64,000 bases of DNA from Anas platyrhynchos. Lineage: Eukaryota > Chordata > Aves > Anseriformes > Anatidae. The translations under genes were made by a program, and so were the position numbers. The stretch is from the NCBI RefSeq assembly GCF_047663525.1, contig NC_092592.1:19790001-19854000 (forward strand), in the 5' to 3' direction. Position 1 is the first letter of the stretch. The number at the start of each line of letters is the position of its first letter. The notes under the pieces are model-generated. The model did not search any database and was not told the DNA's origin. It worked only from the letters and a program-made list of their open reading frames with translations. Below, piece by piece: positions 13,701-25,028 of the stretch.

Positions 13701-16700
13701 TTCCCAGGTCCACCACCATTGTCTTCGTATCTGCTTTTTGAACTGCAAATTCTTCCTAGTGAATCTTTTTAAATATCGTTGCTTCTCTTGAGTGTGTTGT
13801 ACCTAGCAAGCAGTAACAGCAAATGGCAGCAATACCATTTTTAATGGATGGCCTGAGGATTCAGTGAGATTGCAGCATGTTAATCAGCAGATGACATAAA
13901 GCATGGCAAGTACGTACAGTTGTCTTGTGAAGGCTGGATTTTTAGAATGAGGTGGGAGCTTGACAGGGCACAGGAAGGGACTAAAATCAATTAGAAAACA
14001 AAATATATGACAAGTGCTACAGGACTAATCAAGTGCACAGACCCAGATGGTGAACATATGCTTGCCTGTATTACCAGAGAGTGGATGCTGGAAACACTGA
14101 AGGACAAAGGGAAGATGAATCAGTACTAGCCTGCTGTCAGACAGCAGGCAAACCTGCGAGCAGCAGAATGAACAGATCCTGGTGTCCTTTTAATTTATGT
14201 CTCATATTTGACATCTCATTCTCTCATGTCTACTAAATGCAAACCTGCCTGATGCTTCTCATATTCAAAATGGGAACTTACAATCTTTTCTGCGTGATCT
14301 TCAGTTTTTGGTGCCTAATGAAGACCACACTCTGGCTTTCTGCTTCCTATGGTGGGGTCTATCTCTGTCTAGCCACCTATTTTCATGTAACTCATAGGAG
14401 GCTTCGTATCTTTGTGACTTCAGACTGAAATTAACAAATGAGCTCATAAGTGTCTAGGGTGAATCACATAAATCAAAAAACAGAGATGAAAACAACAACA
14501 CAAAACCTGCAGTGTGACCACATAAACCTTTCTTAGGAAATCAGTCTAAAAATGCAAAGGACAGATTCACTACTACTTTCGACTTGCTGTCCTGGCAAAA
14601 AGAAAGCTCTCCTTTGGCAGTTTTGTTGTAGAAGGCTATGTAGGGAATATTCAGGGCCCAGGTGTGAGAGGGAAGCTGGCCATGTGTGCTGCCTTTTGCT
14701 CTGAAGACACATTTCCCTCCAGCTCAGGAAAAAAAGTCAAACTCTCAATCAACTGAAGATTTTTTTGAGTGAACAAGCAGGATACCATGAGGCTAACACA
14801 GAGACAAATCGCTGCCATGCATAGCAATGTCTCTGAACCTTCTTAGCCTAGCAGGGTTCTTCAGTAGCAGTGTGAGAGTCAAAGAATGGCAAAGAATGGT
14901 AAAAAATCTACTAAGGGACTGAGCACATTTTTTCTCACGGCTGTTGATTCCCCTGTTAAGAAGCTTGATTTCTGTCTTTCTAGCACCAGCAGATTGTAGT
15001 GGGGCAGTGTCTCACTAGTAACTCTTAAAATCAGTAGCCATTTAAGAAACTGCACTGGTTTCACAAGTACTTAACTGTACTTTTAACTCTAGCTACATGC
15101 TTAAGCGTTGCAGACTTCAGTACGACCACAGCATTTGTCTGTACTGTGCTAACTGGAGGTGAAGCCAGTATTCATCTTTTATATCATGCACAGCTTGTGT
15201 GATGGAAGTGTGCAAACATCCAAGAATGAGAAATAAGTTTTCTGTCCCAAGAGTTACAACGCTTCTTTTGAGTAAATGAATATATAGTCCTCTGCCATAT
15301 TCTGCAATTCAAACATTAGCTGTAGCTTGAAAGGCTGGCTTTCGACAGGGAAATACTTGGAAGGCCAATATAACCTATTCAAATCTTATTTTGAAAGGAC
15401 TCCAGGTATGAAGAGCATGAGATGTCTATATCCTCTAATGACTTACTGAGATATTTGCAACATTAGCCATGGAAAAATGACCTTGCCCAACATAAATAGC
15501 TGGAAAAACAAAATTGAAGTTGATCCCATATGAAAAAAATAGTAGACAAAATAGTATTTCATCACACAGGAATAGCTTTTTTAATCTGAAATTAGTAACA
15601 TGCTTATTTTCTGTGGTATTGGCTTTTCTAGAATTTGGTCTTTAGTAATAAAATTTACCAGCTTTATTTCCTAGTGAACATGAACAGTATCTGACATTGT
15701 GTAAGCCTCCTTGTTCAGAAGTTTTCTTGAGTATACATTACAATGCTTTCTTGTAGCGAGTCCTTATCTTCAAAAGTTTTTGCACTTCTCTTTACTGTAA
15801 TTAGTAGCTTAATTTATTCAACTTCAATTAAATTTAGTTAAATCAGTACATAGAAAAGTCTTTGAAGGCTTTGCCTGATGATTTGTGTGTGTGTGTGTGT
15901 GTATTACTCCAGCAGAATTTAATAGGAACAAAATTTGAGTGCTCTACAAATTAGCAAAAAGTTTTCTATAGAAATTGTCCACCACACCAGCAGAATGTAA
16001 GAGTTTTATAACCCTTCTCTTTACTCTCTTATCCATTCCATTTGAATGTTCTTATTAGAGATTTTTTCAGCACTGCAGAGCTATATTTTCATTTCCAATT
16101 GCATACTGCATGGATCAGATCTGACAAGGCTCTTTCAAAGAGACTGTATCCCTGTATGTGTAAGTTTTAACCAGGGAAGAAGCAACTGAGCTGCTTTCAT
16201 TGCTCTTGCTGTAAAAACCTCTGTACGAGGCCTGTCAGGCCTCTCTTACAGCAACACTGCCTGCGGAAATTGGCTTTCTTGGCATTCAGCAGTGGTTAAT
16301 GGATTTTAGGAGGCACGGTCAGACCTTCCTTTTTGTAGACTCACTAACACCTGAGATGGTATGCTCAAGTCCTGGGCTAAGGTACTGCTAGTGCTGTACG
16401 CCTGCTGTATGGGAGGATCACAGGGCAGTGTCCCACAGCTGCAGCTCCGGGATTCGCTCCCAAGCCCTATTGCTCATGTACAGGAAGAGGCAGTAGGACA
16501 AGGCCTACAAGGCCTAGCCAAAGCATGGGAGATGCTGAGCAGCTCACAGGGCCACAGCTGTGGAGATGTGTAGGCTCCCAGCACCCTTTGTTCCCTTCCT
16601 CTTTGTCCACCCCAGTCCTTATTGTCATCAACTCATCTCTCATCACCGCTCAGTCTCCAGTGCTGGAGCGCTGCGTGGTACTGCCAAAACGCACTCCTTG

Positions 16701-19700
16701 CCTCCAAACCCTCTGTCGCCCTCCCTGGGCACAGCCACGCTTCATTATTGTAGGCAACAGCCTTTGCCACTTTAATTCAACTAAACCACTACAGGCACTG
16801 AGGATCCTAATGCTCCTCTGTTAAATATTCCTCAGTCCTGCCACACAACAGGAATCAGTGCCATGGACTGGTACTCCTCAGACATGAAACACAATTGATA
16901 TACATAGGAAAAGAAAACCTCTCCTCCAACCTCTTTTGTTCTTTGTATTTGCCTGGAGTTGGGTGCTCTCTGAGGGTTTCAGAGAAGGAAAGTTGCTTTC
17001 CACTTGGCTGGGTTTCCCTGTTTCCCACCCTGGACATGAGCACTGTGTTAGCCTTGTCTGTTTGCAGGACATTGAGGTGCTGCTTAGAAACAAAGCCTCT
17101 AACCTGAAGCTTGCACCACTGAAGCAGTAAGAGTAGAGATTTATTTTAATTTATTTTAAGAAAAAAAAGAGAAGAGTTTCTCCTCCCAGGGAGTGGGGGA
17201 AAGAAGGAGGCTGTTTAAGTGCCAGGTGACAATGTCCATCACACTGCTCAGTGATGAAGCTAAGAAGGCAAAAATAGACCAAGTGACCTCATGGCTTTAG
17301 GCAGCAATGCCTATGAGACAAAAGAGAGGCTTTAAAAGGCTTGTGAAGCTGATAGCAAAGGGCTTGGACACCTCAGAGTTTTGGTTCTGCTCCAGCAGGG
17401 AACTGCTTTGCTTCTCTCTCATTGCCTCTCTCTGTTTATGGGGAGTTGTGAATTAAACGGGCTTTGTGACATGCCCAGCTCTCCAGGTCTGGACTCTGCC
17501 TTCTCAAGCTTGGATCAGCCTTATGCAGGTACAGATGTCTCCTCTTTCCTTTTTCTGTCCTTTTTTTATTTTTATTTTTATTTTCTTTTTCTTTTTCTTT
17601 TTCTTTTTCTTTTTCTTTTTCTTTTTCTTTTTCTTTTTCTTTTTCTTTTTCTTTTTCTTTTTCTTTTTCTTTTTTTCTTTTTACTTTTTTTTTCTTTTTT
17701 TCTTTTTCTTTTTCTTTTTCTTCTTTTCTTTTTCTTTTTTTTTCTTTTTCTTTTTTTCTTTTTTTCTTTTTTTCTTTTTTTCTTTTTTTCTTTTTTTCTT
17801 TTTTTCTTTTTCTTCTCTCTTCTCTTCTCTTCTCTTCTCTTCTCTTCTCTTCTCTTCTCTTCTCTTCTCTTCTCTTCTCTTCTCTTCTCTTCTCTTCTCT
17901 TCTCTTCTCTTCTCTTCTCTTCTCGCTTTCCTCTCCTCTCTTCCCCTTTTCTGTTTCCACTCCTCCCTTTTCCCAGTTCATTTCTCTATTCTGCTTTCAC
18001 TCTCCTTTTTCTTCATCCTTTTTCTTCAGCAAGTCATTTTGGGACGATTTCTCTTTTCCTGTTTTTCTTAAACCATTGTGGGAGATTGTACCTTGAATAC
18101 CATGATCATTTTTTCTGTTGGGAGAATGGGTGTAATTTGTTATGTGCTTTAGCCTTTATAAGTAGGGATGTAGGAAGAACAGAACAGAGAGGCAAGCTGC
18201 AGGTCCCAGAGGGCCTCAGTTTCCAGCTGCTTCAGAGCACAGAGTAGTTCAGAACAACTTGCTAAGGAAGCTGCACGTGGACATTAGTGCTGGGCCTGGC
18301 CCAAGAATTGGTTGAGGCATAACCAAGACCATCTACTGTTCTATTTTCTCTAACTACATTTGCTAGAGTTGGGCCCTTTCATGGTGCTCTGCTGCCAGAA
18401 GGGCTGCCCAGACACTCCCTTTGGACGGTGTAGCTCCCTGGATGTTAGCTCCTGATGCCAGAAATCTTCCTCTGAGTCACTCATGCAGAGTTGACATAGT
18501 CTGGACTTGATGTAGATTCTGTTGTGATGCTCATCCTCCTTGTAAATTTAGAAGCAAAATAGGAGCCTGGTGAGGTGTAGTGACTGCATCCTTGTAGAAA
18601 GAAAGAAATCTCTCTTACTTCCTCCACTGTGAAAACCCCCAGACACAGGCGTGCAGACTTCTAGGTGGAGTGACCTTCAGGGACTGGAACTCGTTTCCAT
18701 CATGGGCAGCAGATCTTTGAGGGCAAGTCCTCAACTGTGCTGAAGAGCACTACATCTCCACAAAATCCTGAACGCTACATTCGTCTTGGTTCAGCTTAAA
18801 TTTGGTATGTAAGGAAACTTTTGAAGACAGCCTTCACTCTCCAAGTGTAAATACAAATGGTGGGCCATTTTTTCAGGTCAGCACTGATTTTGCTTTTTCT
18901 TGTTTTCTGGGTGCAAAGGGGAAGAGCAGACTGAGCACCCAAGTAAGGGGATTTCAAACCAGAGAAGTCCCCTTGCTGACATCACAAGGCAGCAGCATGT
19001 GCTCTGGAATTGCTGCAGACCTTGAGACGAGTCTTTCTTTGTCTTTATCTTAAGCTTTGTGGAAGAATGACTGCTGTGCAGACCAACTCCTTATTTTTAG
19101 CATGGGGTAGGAGAGGGAGGCTATTTCTGCTGTGGTTAAGCTGGTGCAGTATGGAACAATGACATCTGCCACAACTGTGCAGCCCAGCCAGGTTTTAGGG
19201 GACATCTGCAGCCCCCAGGAAAGCTGGTGTCCTTCCTAGCTAAGATCCCTCTCCCCTGCTGTCCCCAGTGCAAATAACTGCCACATTAGCTGGTCCCCAT
19301 TGAATGGATGCTCTGTGATGAAACAAAATGAGATTCAAAGAGGACTGAGCAGCTTCCATCCTTTCTTGACCTAACCCCATCCACTAGCACTGCCTGCAGC
19401 TCTCCTGTCCTGTCCTATCCTGTCCCGTCCTGTCCTATCCTGTCCTGTCCTCTCTTCCCCCCACCTTCAACAGGGCATAATTTTTTTCAGGGCAAGTGTA
19501 GTGCAAATTTCTCTCACTTGAACACCAATTCTAGGCAAGTTCCCGCTTTCCCTAGGGCAGCTGAGTTTGGTTTTCTGTTGAATCTTGCTCACCCCAACTT
19601 CCCTGCATGCCGGGCAAAGAACTCAGCGTTCCTCCCTGGGGCTTTAGTGTCCATTGGACTGGCAGAGCAGGTGGAAAATGATTATCCCGCCCTTTCATGC

Positions 19701-22585
19701 CAGCGTCCCAACAGGTGTTGGCTTTTCCAGGCAAGCCTGTGTAAGTGGATTCCTTCTGGCCTGGCTGATCGGTCGTGGAGGTCTGGGATTCTTGCTTGGG
19801 AGCAAATGCTCTGTTTCCTTGCTGGGCATGGGGCACAGGCAAGGGACTACAGCAAGGGTGAAAACCTGCCTCCTGCTGCTGTGGGGCCGCTGCAGGGAGC
19901 AGCAAACAGCCCTACACACAGTGTTGCTGCAAGATATTCACTGCAGGGCTCAGGCCCCGATTGTCCCTCTTGAGGTCTTTGTGACTCCAGTATCTTTGGA
20001 GTAAGGAGAGTTGACCTGTATGAACTTTTTTGACTGTGTTTGCAGGAAAAGAGAAAACTGAACATGGGTTTGTATCAGTAGGTCTTAAAGATACTATGAG
20101 CAAATGTTGGAAAGAAAAGGAAGGGCAGGGGGTGACAGTGTGCCTTCTTGTATGAGCACTTGAATACCTACAGCCGTATCGCTCTCCATCTCTGCCCATC
20201 CAGCCTCTTGCTGAGCTCTGAGCTTGCCTCTCTTTGTCTCTTGCAGAGCTCCACCGCCACGAGAGCATCCAAGAGAAGAACGTGAAAGAAGCCAAAACCA
20301 AGTGCAGAACCATTGCCTCCCTGCTGACAGATGCACCAAACCCCCACTCCAAGGGGGTGTTGATGTTCAAGAAGCGCAGGCAGAGGGCCAAGAAGTACAC
20401 ACTGGTAAGCTTTGGCAGTGTCGACGAAGACCGCTCCTACGAGGAGGAAGACGGAGTTTTTCCAACCAGTGAGTCTGAATTTGACGAGGAAGGTTTCTCT
20501 GATGCCCGAAGCTTAACGAATAACTCAGACTGGGACAACACTTACCTGGACATTGAAAAGTCCAAGTCAGACTCTGAGCAGAAAGACGAGAAGCAAAAAG
20601 GTTTGAGTGAGGCCTCGGGTAAAGGAGCCCGCTTATTTGAGCAGCAGAGGGAACGTGCTGGGAAGTACACAGTAGAGAAAGTCCCTGCAGAGAAGGGCCC
20701 CCAGCTCGCCCCAGCTGTGCAGCCGCAGCCGGGCATGCTGAATGGAGAGATGCCTGTGCCCCAGAAGACAAGCAGCGTGCCCCTCAGCATCCACCTGGAA
20801 GGTGTGCCAGTGCCCAGCAAGCAGCCAGCCACTCTGCCCGCTCCGCTCCTGGCTCCCTCCAGCCCCACTGTCTTCCAGCCAGCCCCTGGCACCCCCGACC
20901 CCTTCTCTGCAAGCACAGCCAGTATGTTCAACAGATCCGCACGGCCCTTCACCCCTGGCTTTTCTGGCCAACGCCCAGCGACATCCTCCGTCATCTTCAG
21001 GCCATCTGCACCCAAAAAGCCCACTGAAAGCCTGGGTGGGCAAAGCACGGCGGTTCCCCCTTTCTCGCCTCAGGCTCCAGGATCACCTGCCAGCGCCCCA
21101 GTGCCGGCACACCGCGGTGCAGTGAGCTCCTCCACATCTCTGTATATTCCCGCACCAGGAAGGCCAACACCACCAGTAGAATCACAGCCGAGAGCAGGAG
21201 GAAGCGCTCCAGAGGCTAAGCCTTCCACCAACACTGCCCGGACATCCACTGCCTCCATATTTCTATCAACTCCCTCAAAGCCAGGAGGGGAGGTGGCCTC
21301 TGCAGCGGCCCAGCCACGAGCCCCTGGAACAGCCTCCTCGTCTTTGTATATCAGCCCAGCGCCACCGCAGCACGTGGTGAGCAGCTCCCCGCTGCCAGCG
21401 CAGCCTTCTCCTGCCACCTCACCGGCGACGCCACGGCCTCCTTCCGAGCCCCTCACCTCCAGGGAGCAGAGGATCTCCGTGCCGGCTCCCCGCACAGGCA
21501 TCCTGCAGGAGGCCCGCCGGCGGGGCAACAAGAAACCCATGTTCAGTAAGATTGAGGAGAAGAAGAAGAACTCACCCAACCCCGAGCTCCTGTCTCTGGT
21601 GCAGAACCTGGATGAGAAGCCAAAAGGTGACCACCCTGGGGCAGGCTTTGAGTCTGGGCCCGAAGAGGACTTCCTCAGCCTGGGCGCCGAGGCCTGCAAC
21701 TTCATGCAGTCCTCTGGCCGCAAGTTCAAAACCCCACCTCCAGTGGCTCCGAAGCCTCAGCAGCAAGATGCTGGACTGGTAAATGGGGCCCACGACATGC
21801 CTCAGCTTAAGGGCAAGGGGGCAGAGCTCTTTGCCAAACGCCAGAGCCGCATGGACAAATTTGTGGTGGAGACAACGCCGAAGCCGGAGTCCAAGCCCAG
21901 GACCCCCTCTCCTTCCCCTTCTCTACCTTCATCCTGGAAATATTCACCCAACATCCGGGCCCCCCCTCCGATAGCTTACAACCCGATGCATTCCCCTTTC
22001 TATCCTCTGGCTGCCAGCAAGTCTCAGGCTAGCAAAGCAGAGAGCAAAGTGAAAAAGGCACCTGGCCAGAAATCAGGGCTCAAGGTCATCGATTTCATGC
22101 GCCATCAGCCCTACCAGCTAAAGTCAGCCATGTTCTGTTTTGGAGATCCCCCAAGCCCCAGCACGCAGGAGCCTCCTGCTCAGGCAGCCCCGCAGCCCGG
22201 CTCGTCCTTCCCCGCAGCCAAGCAGGTCCCGGTGAAAACAGCCAAGGCCCAGGAGATTCGTCGCTTCTCCACCCCGGCTCCCGCGCCGGCCTCAGGCAGC
22301 ATGGCACCCACTGTGCTTGTGCCCCGCTCGGCCACCACGCTGGATGAGCCCGTGTGGAGAACAGAAATGGCCTCTTCTGCCCCCGCTACCCCAGCGCCCT
22401 TCCAGGTGGAGCTCAGCCAGTCCCCTAAGCCATACCAGAGCTCCCCTGAGCTTGTTCAGGCGAGCCTGGGGCCTTCCCCAAACCCTGCCTCAGCCTCTCG
22501 GTTTCAGGTGGCCAGGCCCAAATTCTCAGCAGCCAGAACGGGGATGCAGGCCAACGTGTGGCGGCCGAGCTTTGGCCACCACTGA
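4562..22585 (+). CDS. SYNPO2L: SYNPO2L (synaptopodin-2-like, CHAP), spliced CDS of exons 2-4
   Basis: Joining 4562-4713, 6991-7652 and 20247-22585 keeps one open frame of 1050 codons plus TGA. With about 35 residues from the missing first exon the protein would be near 1085 aa, somewhat longer than human SYNPO2L (977 aa). SYNPO2L is a Z-disc, actin-associated protein of heart and skeletal muscle that binds alpha-actinin-2. Seen here: the second half of a PDZ domain (residues 1-51 of this numbering), an acidic conserved block DSEAYYGETDSDAD in exon 3, a basic cluster KKRRQRAKK (313-321) resembling an NLS, a Pro/Ser-rich disordered region, a block APPPIAYNPMHSPF, a DFMRHQPYQLKSAMFCF block and a C-terminus VWRPSFGHH. 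SYNPO2 is the paralogue; the MYOZ1 neighbour and block-by-block similarity favour SYNPO2L. Confidence 0.93.
4714..6990 (+). other. SYNPO2L: SYNPO2L intron 2
   Basis: GT at 4714 and AG at 6989-6990 after a pyrimidine-rich tract (tgcttttcattctcctgcag). A weak MIR-like SINE relic may lie near 5885-5965. No other gene or strong regulatory signal is seen. The open frames in it on either strand have no recognisable domain. Confidence 0.85.
6991..7652 (+). CDS. SYNPO2L: SYNPO2L exon 3 (acidic, GC-rich linker exon)
   Basis: The 662 bp exon begins with the last base of the split Arg codon and ends GCC A|GTAAGT (GT at 7653), phase 1. It encodes a low-complexity Ser/Pro-rich start, the family block DSEAYYGETDSDAD, a basic patch (RRARKKSP), the acidic segment DEVSLSEQSGYESTPEA and the conserved end HLIPMVGPVEHPVDEDLTTTY, followed by AEKAKQA. 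No globular fold is expected beyond the PDZ. It is strongly GC-rich, so open frames in other frames and on the other strand are shadows. Retention of the following intron would add only 16 residues before a stop at 7700. Confidence 0.93.
11280..11416 (+). promoter_or_regulatory. Candidate muscle regulatory cluster (MEF2, CArG-like, M-CAT-like)
   Basis: CTATTTTTAG at 11280-11289 is a perfect match to the MEF2 consensus YTAWWWWTAR. CTTTATAAGG at 11366-11375 is one base from an SRF CArG box and also contains a TATA-like core. CATTCC at 11411-11416 is the core of the TEAD-binding M-CAT element. Three muscle-type sites within 140 bp inside an intron of a striated-muscle gene suggest an enhancer or promoter, but such short motifs also occur by chance. 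Confidence 0.3.
15884..15902. repeat. (TG)n microsatellite
   Basis: About nine and a half uninterrupted TG units within SYNPO2L intron 3. Confidence 0.9.
17223..17340 (+). promoter_or_regulatory. SYNPO2L: Candidate CHAPb promoter (E-box, MEF2-like, TATA-like)
   Basis: Upstream of the alternative coding exon there is CAGGTG (17223-17228), a MyoD-type E-box; GCAAAAATAG (17268-17277), one mismatch from a MEF2 site on the other strand; and TTTAAAAGG at 17331-17339, which could serve as a TATA box. A TSS about 30 bp downstream would leave a 5'UTR of roughly 75-80 nt before the ATG at 17438. The arrangement is an inference supported by the exon found just below it. Confidence 0.4.
17438..17528 (+). 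CDS. SYNPO2L: Candidate SYNPO2L alternative first coding exon (CHAPb isoform)
   Basis: An ATG at 17438 opens 30 codons plus one base, ending TATGCA G|GTACAG (GT at 17529). The phase (1) is exactly that required by exon 4, which normally follows exon 3 at phase 1, and the joining codon would be GAG (Glu). The peptide looks like real protein, for example SSPGLDSAFSSLDQPYA. Splicing to exon 4 would give about 809 aa without the PDZ domain. Human SYNPO2L has a PDZ-less CHAPb form of about 750 aa versus 977 for CHAPa; subtracting the human equivalent of exon 4 leaves a unique N-terminus of about 30 residues, agreeing with this exon. I did not verify it against a CHAPb sequence. Confidence 0.65.
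17558..17924. repeat. Long polypyrimidine tract, (CTTTTT)n then (TCTCT)n
   Basis: About 370 bp almost entirely of C and T on the + strand. From about 17585 to 17670 the period is 6 (CTTTTT), followed by irregular T-rich units of 7-8 bases to about 17810, then about 22 units of the 5-mer TCTCT to 17924. Strand asymmetry and mirror symmetry favour triplex (H-DNA) structure. It begins 29 bp downstream of the candidate CHAPb donor. Apparent Phe/Leu/Ser-rich or Lys/Glu/Arg-rich reading frames across it are artefacts. Confidence 0.97.
19403..19452. repeat. TCCTG pentanucleotide tandem repeat
   Basis: Ten units of TCCTG with a few single-base variants (TCCTA, TCCCG, TCCTC), about 800 bp upstream of SYNPO2L exon 4. 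Confidence 0.9.
20247..22585 (+). CDS. SYNPO2L: SYNPO2L exon 4 (large terminal coding exon)
   Basis: Acceptor CTTGCAG ends at 20246; the exon carries 778 full codons after the split Lys codon and the TGA at 22583-22585. Conserved family blocks in order: KEAKTKCRTIASLLTDAPNP, HSKGVLMF with basic KKRRQRAKK, DEEGFSDARSLTNNSDWDN, the second KG-F-R-K motif (KGARLF, 20621 on), MFNRSARPFTPGFSGQRP, several Ser/Thr-Ser-[LI]-[YF] units, REQRISVPAPRTGILQEARR, NSPNPELLSLVQNLDEKP, the third motif (KGAELF, 21815 on), SWKYSPNIRAPPPIAYNP, DFMRHQPYQLKSAMFCF, QEIRRFSTPAPAP and the C-terminus. Most of it is predicted disordered. Minus-strand open frames here, up to 219 codons, are GC-driven shadows. Confidence 0.95.
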
Positions 22586-24993
22586 GGCAGGCGCCGCTAC
22601 CATCCCATCCACGGCCCCACAGAGATAGTGCTCGTTTTGTCTTTCATGTCAGCTCAGTACATTGGGGTGAGTGATGTAAAATGAAGAAAAGAGAAAAAAA
22701 AAATTGCTCCCCTTCTGCACCACCCTCTCCCCCAACCTCCCCTTGGTCTCAGATGGGCAGCTTCATGGCAAGGCTTACGGCTGTGGCTACAGATGGAGGA
22801 AGAATGTGGAGAGAGGGCACGTGTGGTACACAGGGACTGGGAACTCGACTGCACCAGCAAAACCCGTGTCTGGAGAGGGTGAATGGCAGGTGTGGTCTCA
22901 ACGAGGACATGCAGTGGTTTCCTCCCAAGGTCTTTGGAGCCAACCCTGAATGGAGGGGCCTTGGCGGACAAGAGCCTTCCAGGAAGGACGGGTTGGAGAC
23001 AGGATTACAAAACAGAAGTCCTACCTTCCCCATCAGACTGCTTTTTTGAGAGCCTGTGAGGCCGTACATAGGCACACCCCTACACACACAGCAGCAGTCA
23101 GCAGGGAGAGGAAGGAGAAGTGGGGCTCTGCCTTGGACACTTCTGCCAGATTTCCCTCCATGGGAAAGAAGGCAAGAGAGCAGAGTGGGGAGGTTTGCAC
23201 GTGCACAGGTAGGCAGCGTGTCCTGCACAGGAGGATGGCGATGTGTGCCTGTTCCTCTGGTCGCCAGGCGGGGACTGAACGAAGCAGTCATCCCAGCTGG
23301 TGCGAAACTCAGCCATCAGGTCTGGGAGCAGGTTGCCAGAGAGGTGTTGAATGGACTTGGTGGGGCTACCACAAATTCCCCACAGCAGGAGCTATCAATT
23401 TTTGGAGATACACAAAGGGCAAAGCTAAGCTCAGGCAGTGGCTGGTTAGCTCCAAGCAGTCCCTGCAGCATTAGTCTCACTGGAACAGGATGCAGATGCT
23501 GTAAGTATAAAGAAGGATTGTGTGGGAGAAGGTAAAGTTGGCTTTAAAAGGAGGCAGGATTGAATAAGCGTTTGCATTTCAGCTTTTTGTTTAGTGGACA
23601 GAAGAGTGGCTAGATTGGAAATGGGTCTTGACATAAAACTTCCTGAAAACTCTCTGTTGAGCTGGAAAATGGAGCCCCTTTTACAGAGAGTCTCATCAGG
23701 AGAGTGGAGTACAGGGGAACAGAGTTACAAATGGAATTGCATGCTAAATGATTTAAGTATCCTCAAGACTAATTGATAAAAACTGAAGTGCTTTGAGATT
23801 CCCAGAGGATCAGCATTCTCTGACACACACATACAGAGCTCAGTTTGCTGGCAGTGCGGGGGAAGTAGGACTGGTTATTCTTTGATTGCCCCAGGCTAGC
23901 CTCAGACCTAATCCCTACACCAAAGGTATACAAGAAGAAAGCATTCCCTCTCCCAGGAAAGAATTCAGGATATCAGTAGGGCCTGTGCATGTGTGTGTGC
24001 CCATCACCTACACTCCAGTCTGCACAACCCCCTGACATTTGTTTTTCTGCCCTTGCTCCCCTTTCTGTGGCAACCTCACAGAGTGGGCTGGAGAACCCAG
24101 CTAGCAACTCTAGTCCTGGACAAGCCTGAGAGGGAGGGAATGAGAGAAAAGGAAAAGCGATACACAATCCTGCCAAGTCCCTTTGAATCCTCTGTGTCTG
24201 GCTGGCCTCGCTCTGCAGGCCTGTGTTTGCAGTGCACATTGCTGGGAGCCCTGGAATGTAGGATGAGTGTGCTGGGCAGGGAGGAGGACAGCAGTGACAC
24301 CTCTCTCGGAAGGCTATCAGCCATGGGAGAGGCTGGAGAAAAAAACTTAGGGCATGCCCTGAGTTAATAAGAAAAGGGGAGGTGCTGCACCTGGTTGTAT
24401 GACAGAGGAGCAGTCGACCTCAAATGATGAGGTGATGGTCCATGTTCCTGGAAAGCCTTAGAGGGGAGGTCTTAGGAGACGTCATCACTGCAGAGTTAAC
24501 TCAGATCACCAGAATCCACTTCACTGTGGGGGGGAGCAGCCACGCTACAAAACCTGACTTGGATGATTGCTTTCTCACTCATCCTGTGCTGCACTGTATT
24601 GCCATTGTTGCTGCACATATTGCCATGTGCTCTAGCAAGATAAATGTCTGTAATTCTTCCCACAGAAAGAAGGAGTCTTCCATTTTTCTAATTAACCTGT
24701 GGGGAGGAACTAAAGGACTGGTAGTGCTGCAAAAGTTTAGTCTGTAATCTCCTTGTGGAGTGCTGGCTGGCTGGCACTGACAGACCAGCTTGCCCAGGCT
24801 GAAAGCATCACTGAACTCAGGTGTAGAGGAGGGGTTACGTGGACCAGAGAAAGGGTGTTCAGGATAATTCTGCAGTGAAGAAATAACCTCAGAAAGTCTG
24901 AATCTTACTCCAGTGTTCCTGACCCTCACGGACCTAAAAATCAAGTGCATTCAGGACCTGAGTGTCTCAGGAATTTATTCTGCCACTGGGAAG

Positions 24994-25028
24994 AAAAAAA
25001 ATAAAATAAAATAAAAAATAAAATAAAA
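24994..25028. repeat. (AAAAT)n A-rich simple repeat
   Basis: An A-rich run with repeated AAAAT units, about 35 bp. It includes AATAAA hexamers by composition. Confidence 0.85.

Larger units (their letters stand above)
7653..20246 (+). other. SYNPO2L: SYNPO2L intron 3, hosting an alternative first exon
   Basis: This 12.6 kb intron runs from GT at 7653 to AG at 20245-20246. It holds a candidate muscle regulatory cluster near 11.3 kb, a (TG)n run at 15.9 kb, the candidate CHAPb promoter and exon at 17.2-17.5 kb, a long pyrimidine tract at 17.56-17.92 kb and a TCCTG pentanucleotide repeat at 19.4 kb. I see nothing else with coding support. Confidence 0.85.

Noticed and set aside
17381-18247. Long open frames across the pyrimidine tract (288 codons on +, 181 on -)
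   Set aside because: The Phe/Leu/Ser and Lys/Glu/Arg runs are the simple repeat translated. Only the 17438-17528 part, before the donor, has independent support.
21070-21729. Minus-strand open frame of 219 codons and others antisense to SYNPO2L exon 4
   Set aside because: They mirror the GC-rich conserved + strand coding sequence and show no family resemblance.
4562-22585. Gene taken as SYNPO2 (fesselin/myopodin) instead of SYNPO2L
   Set aside because: The exon 3 blocks, the C-terminus and the adjacent MYOZ1 (not MYOZ2) all fit SYNPO2L.
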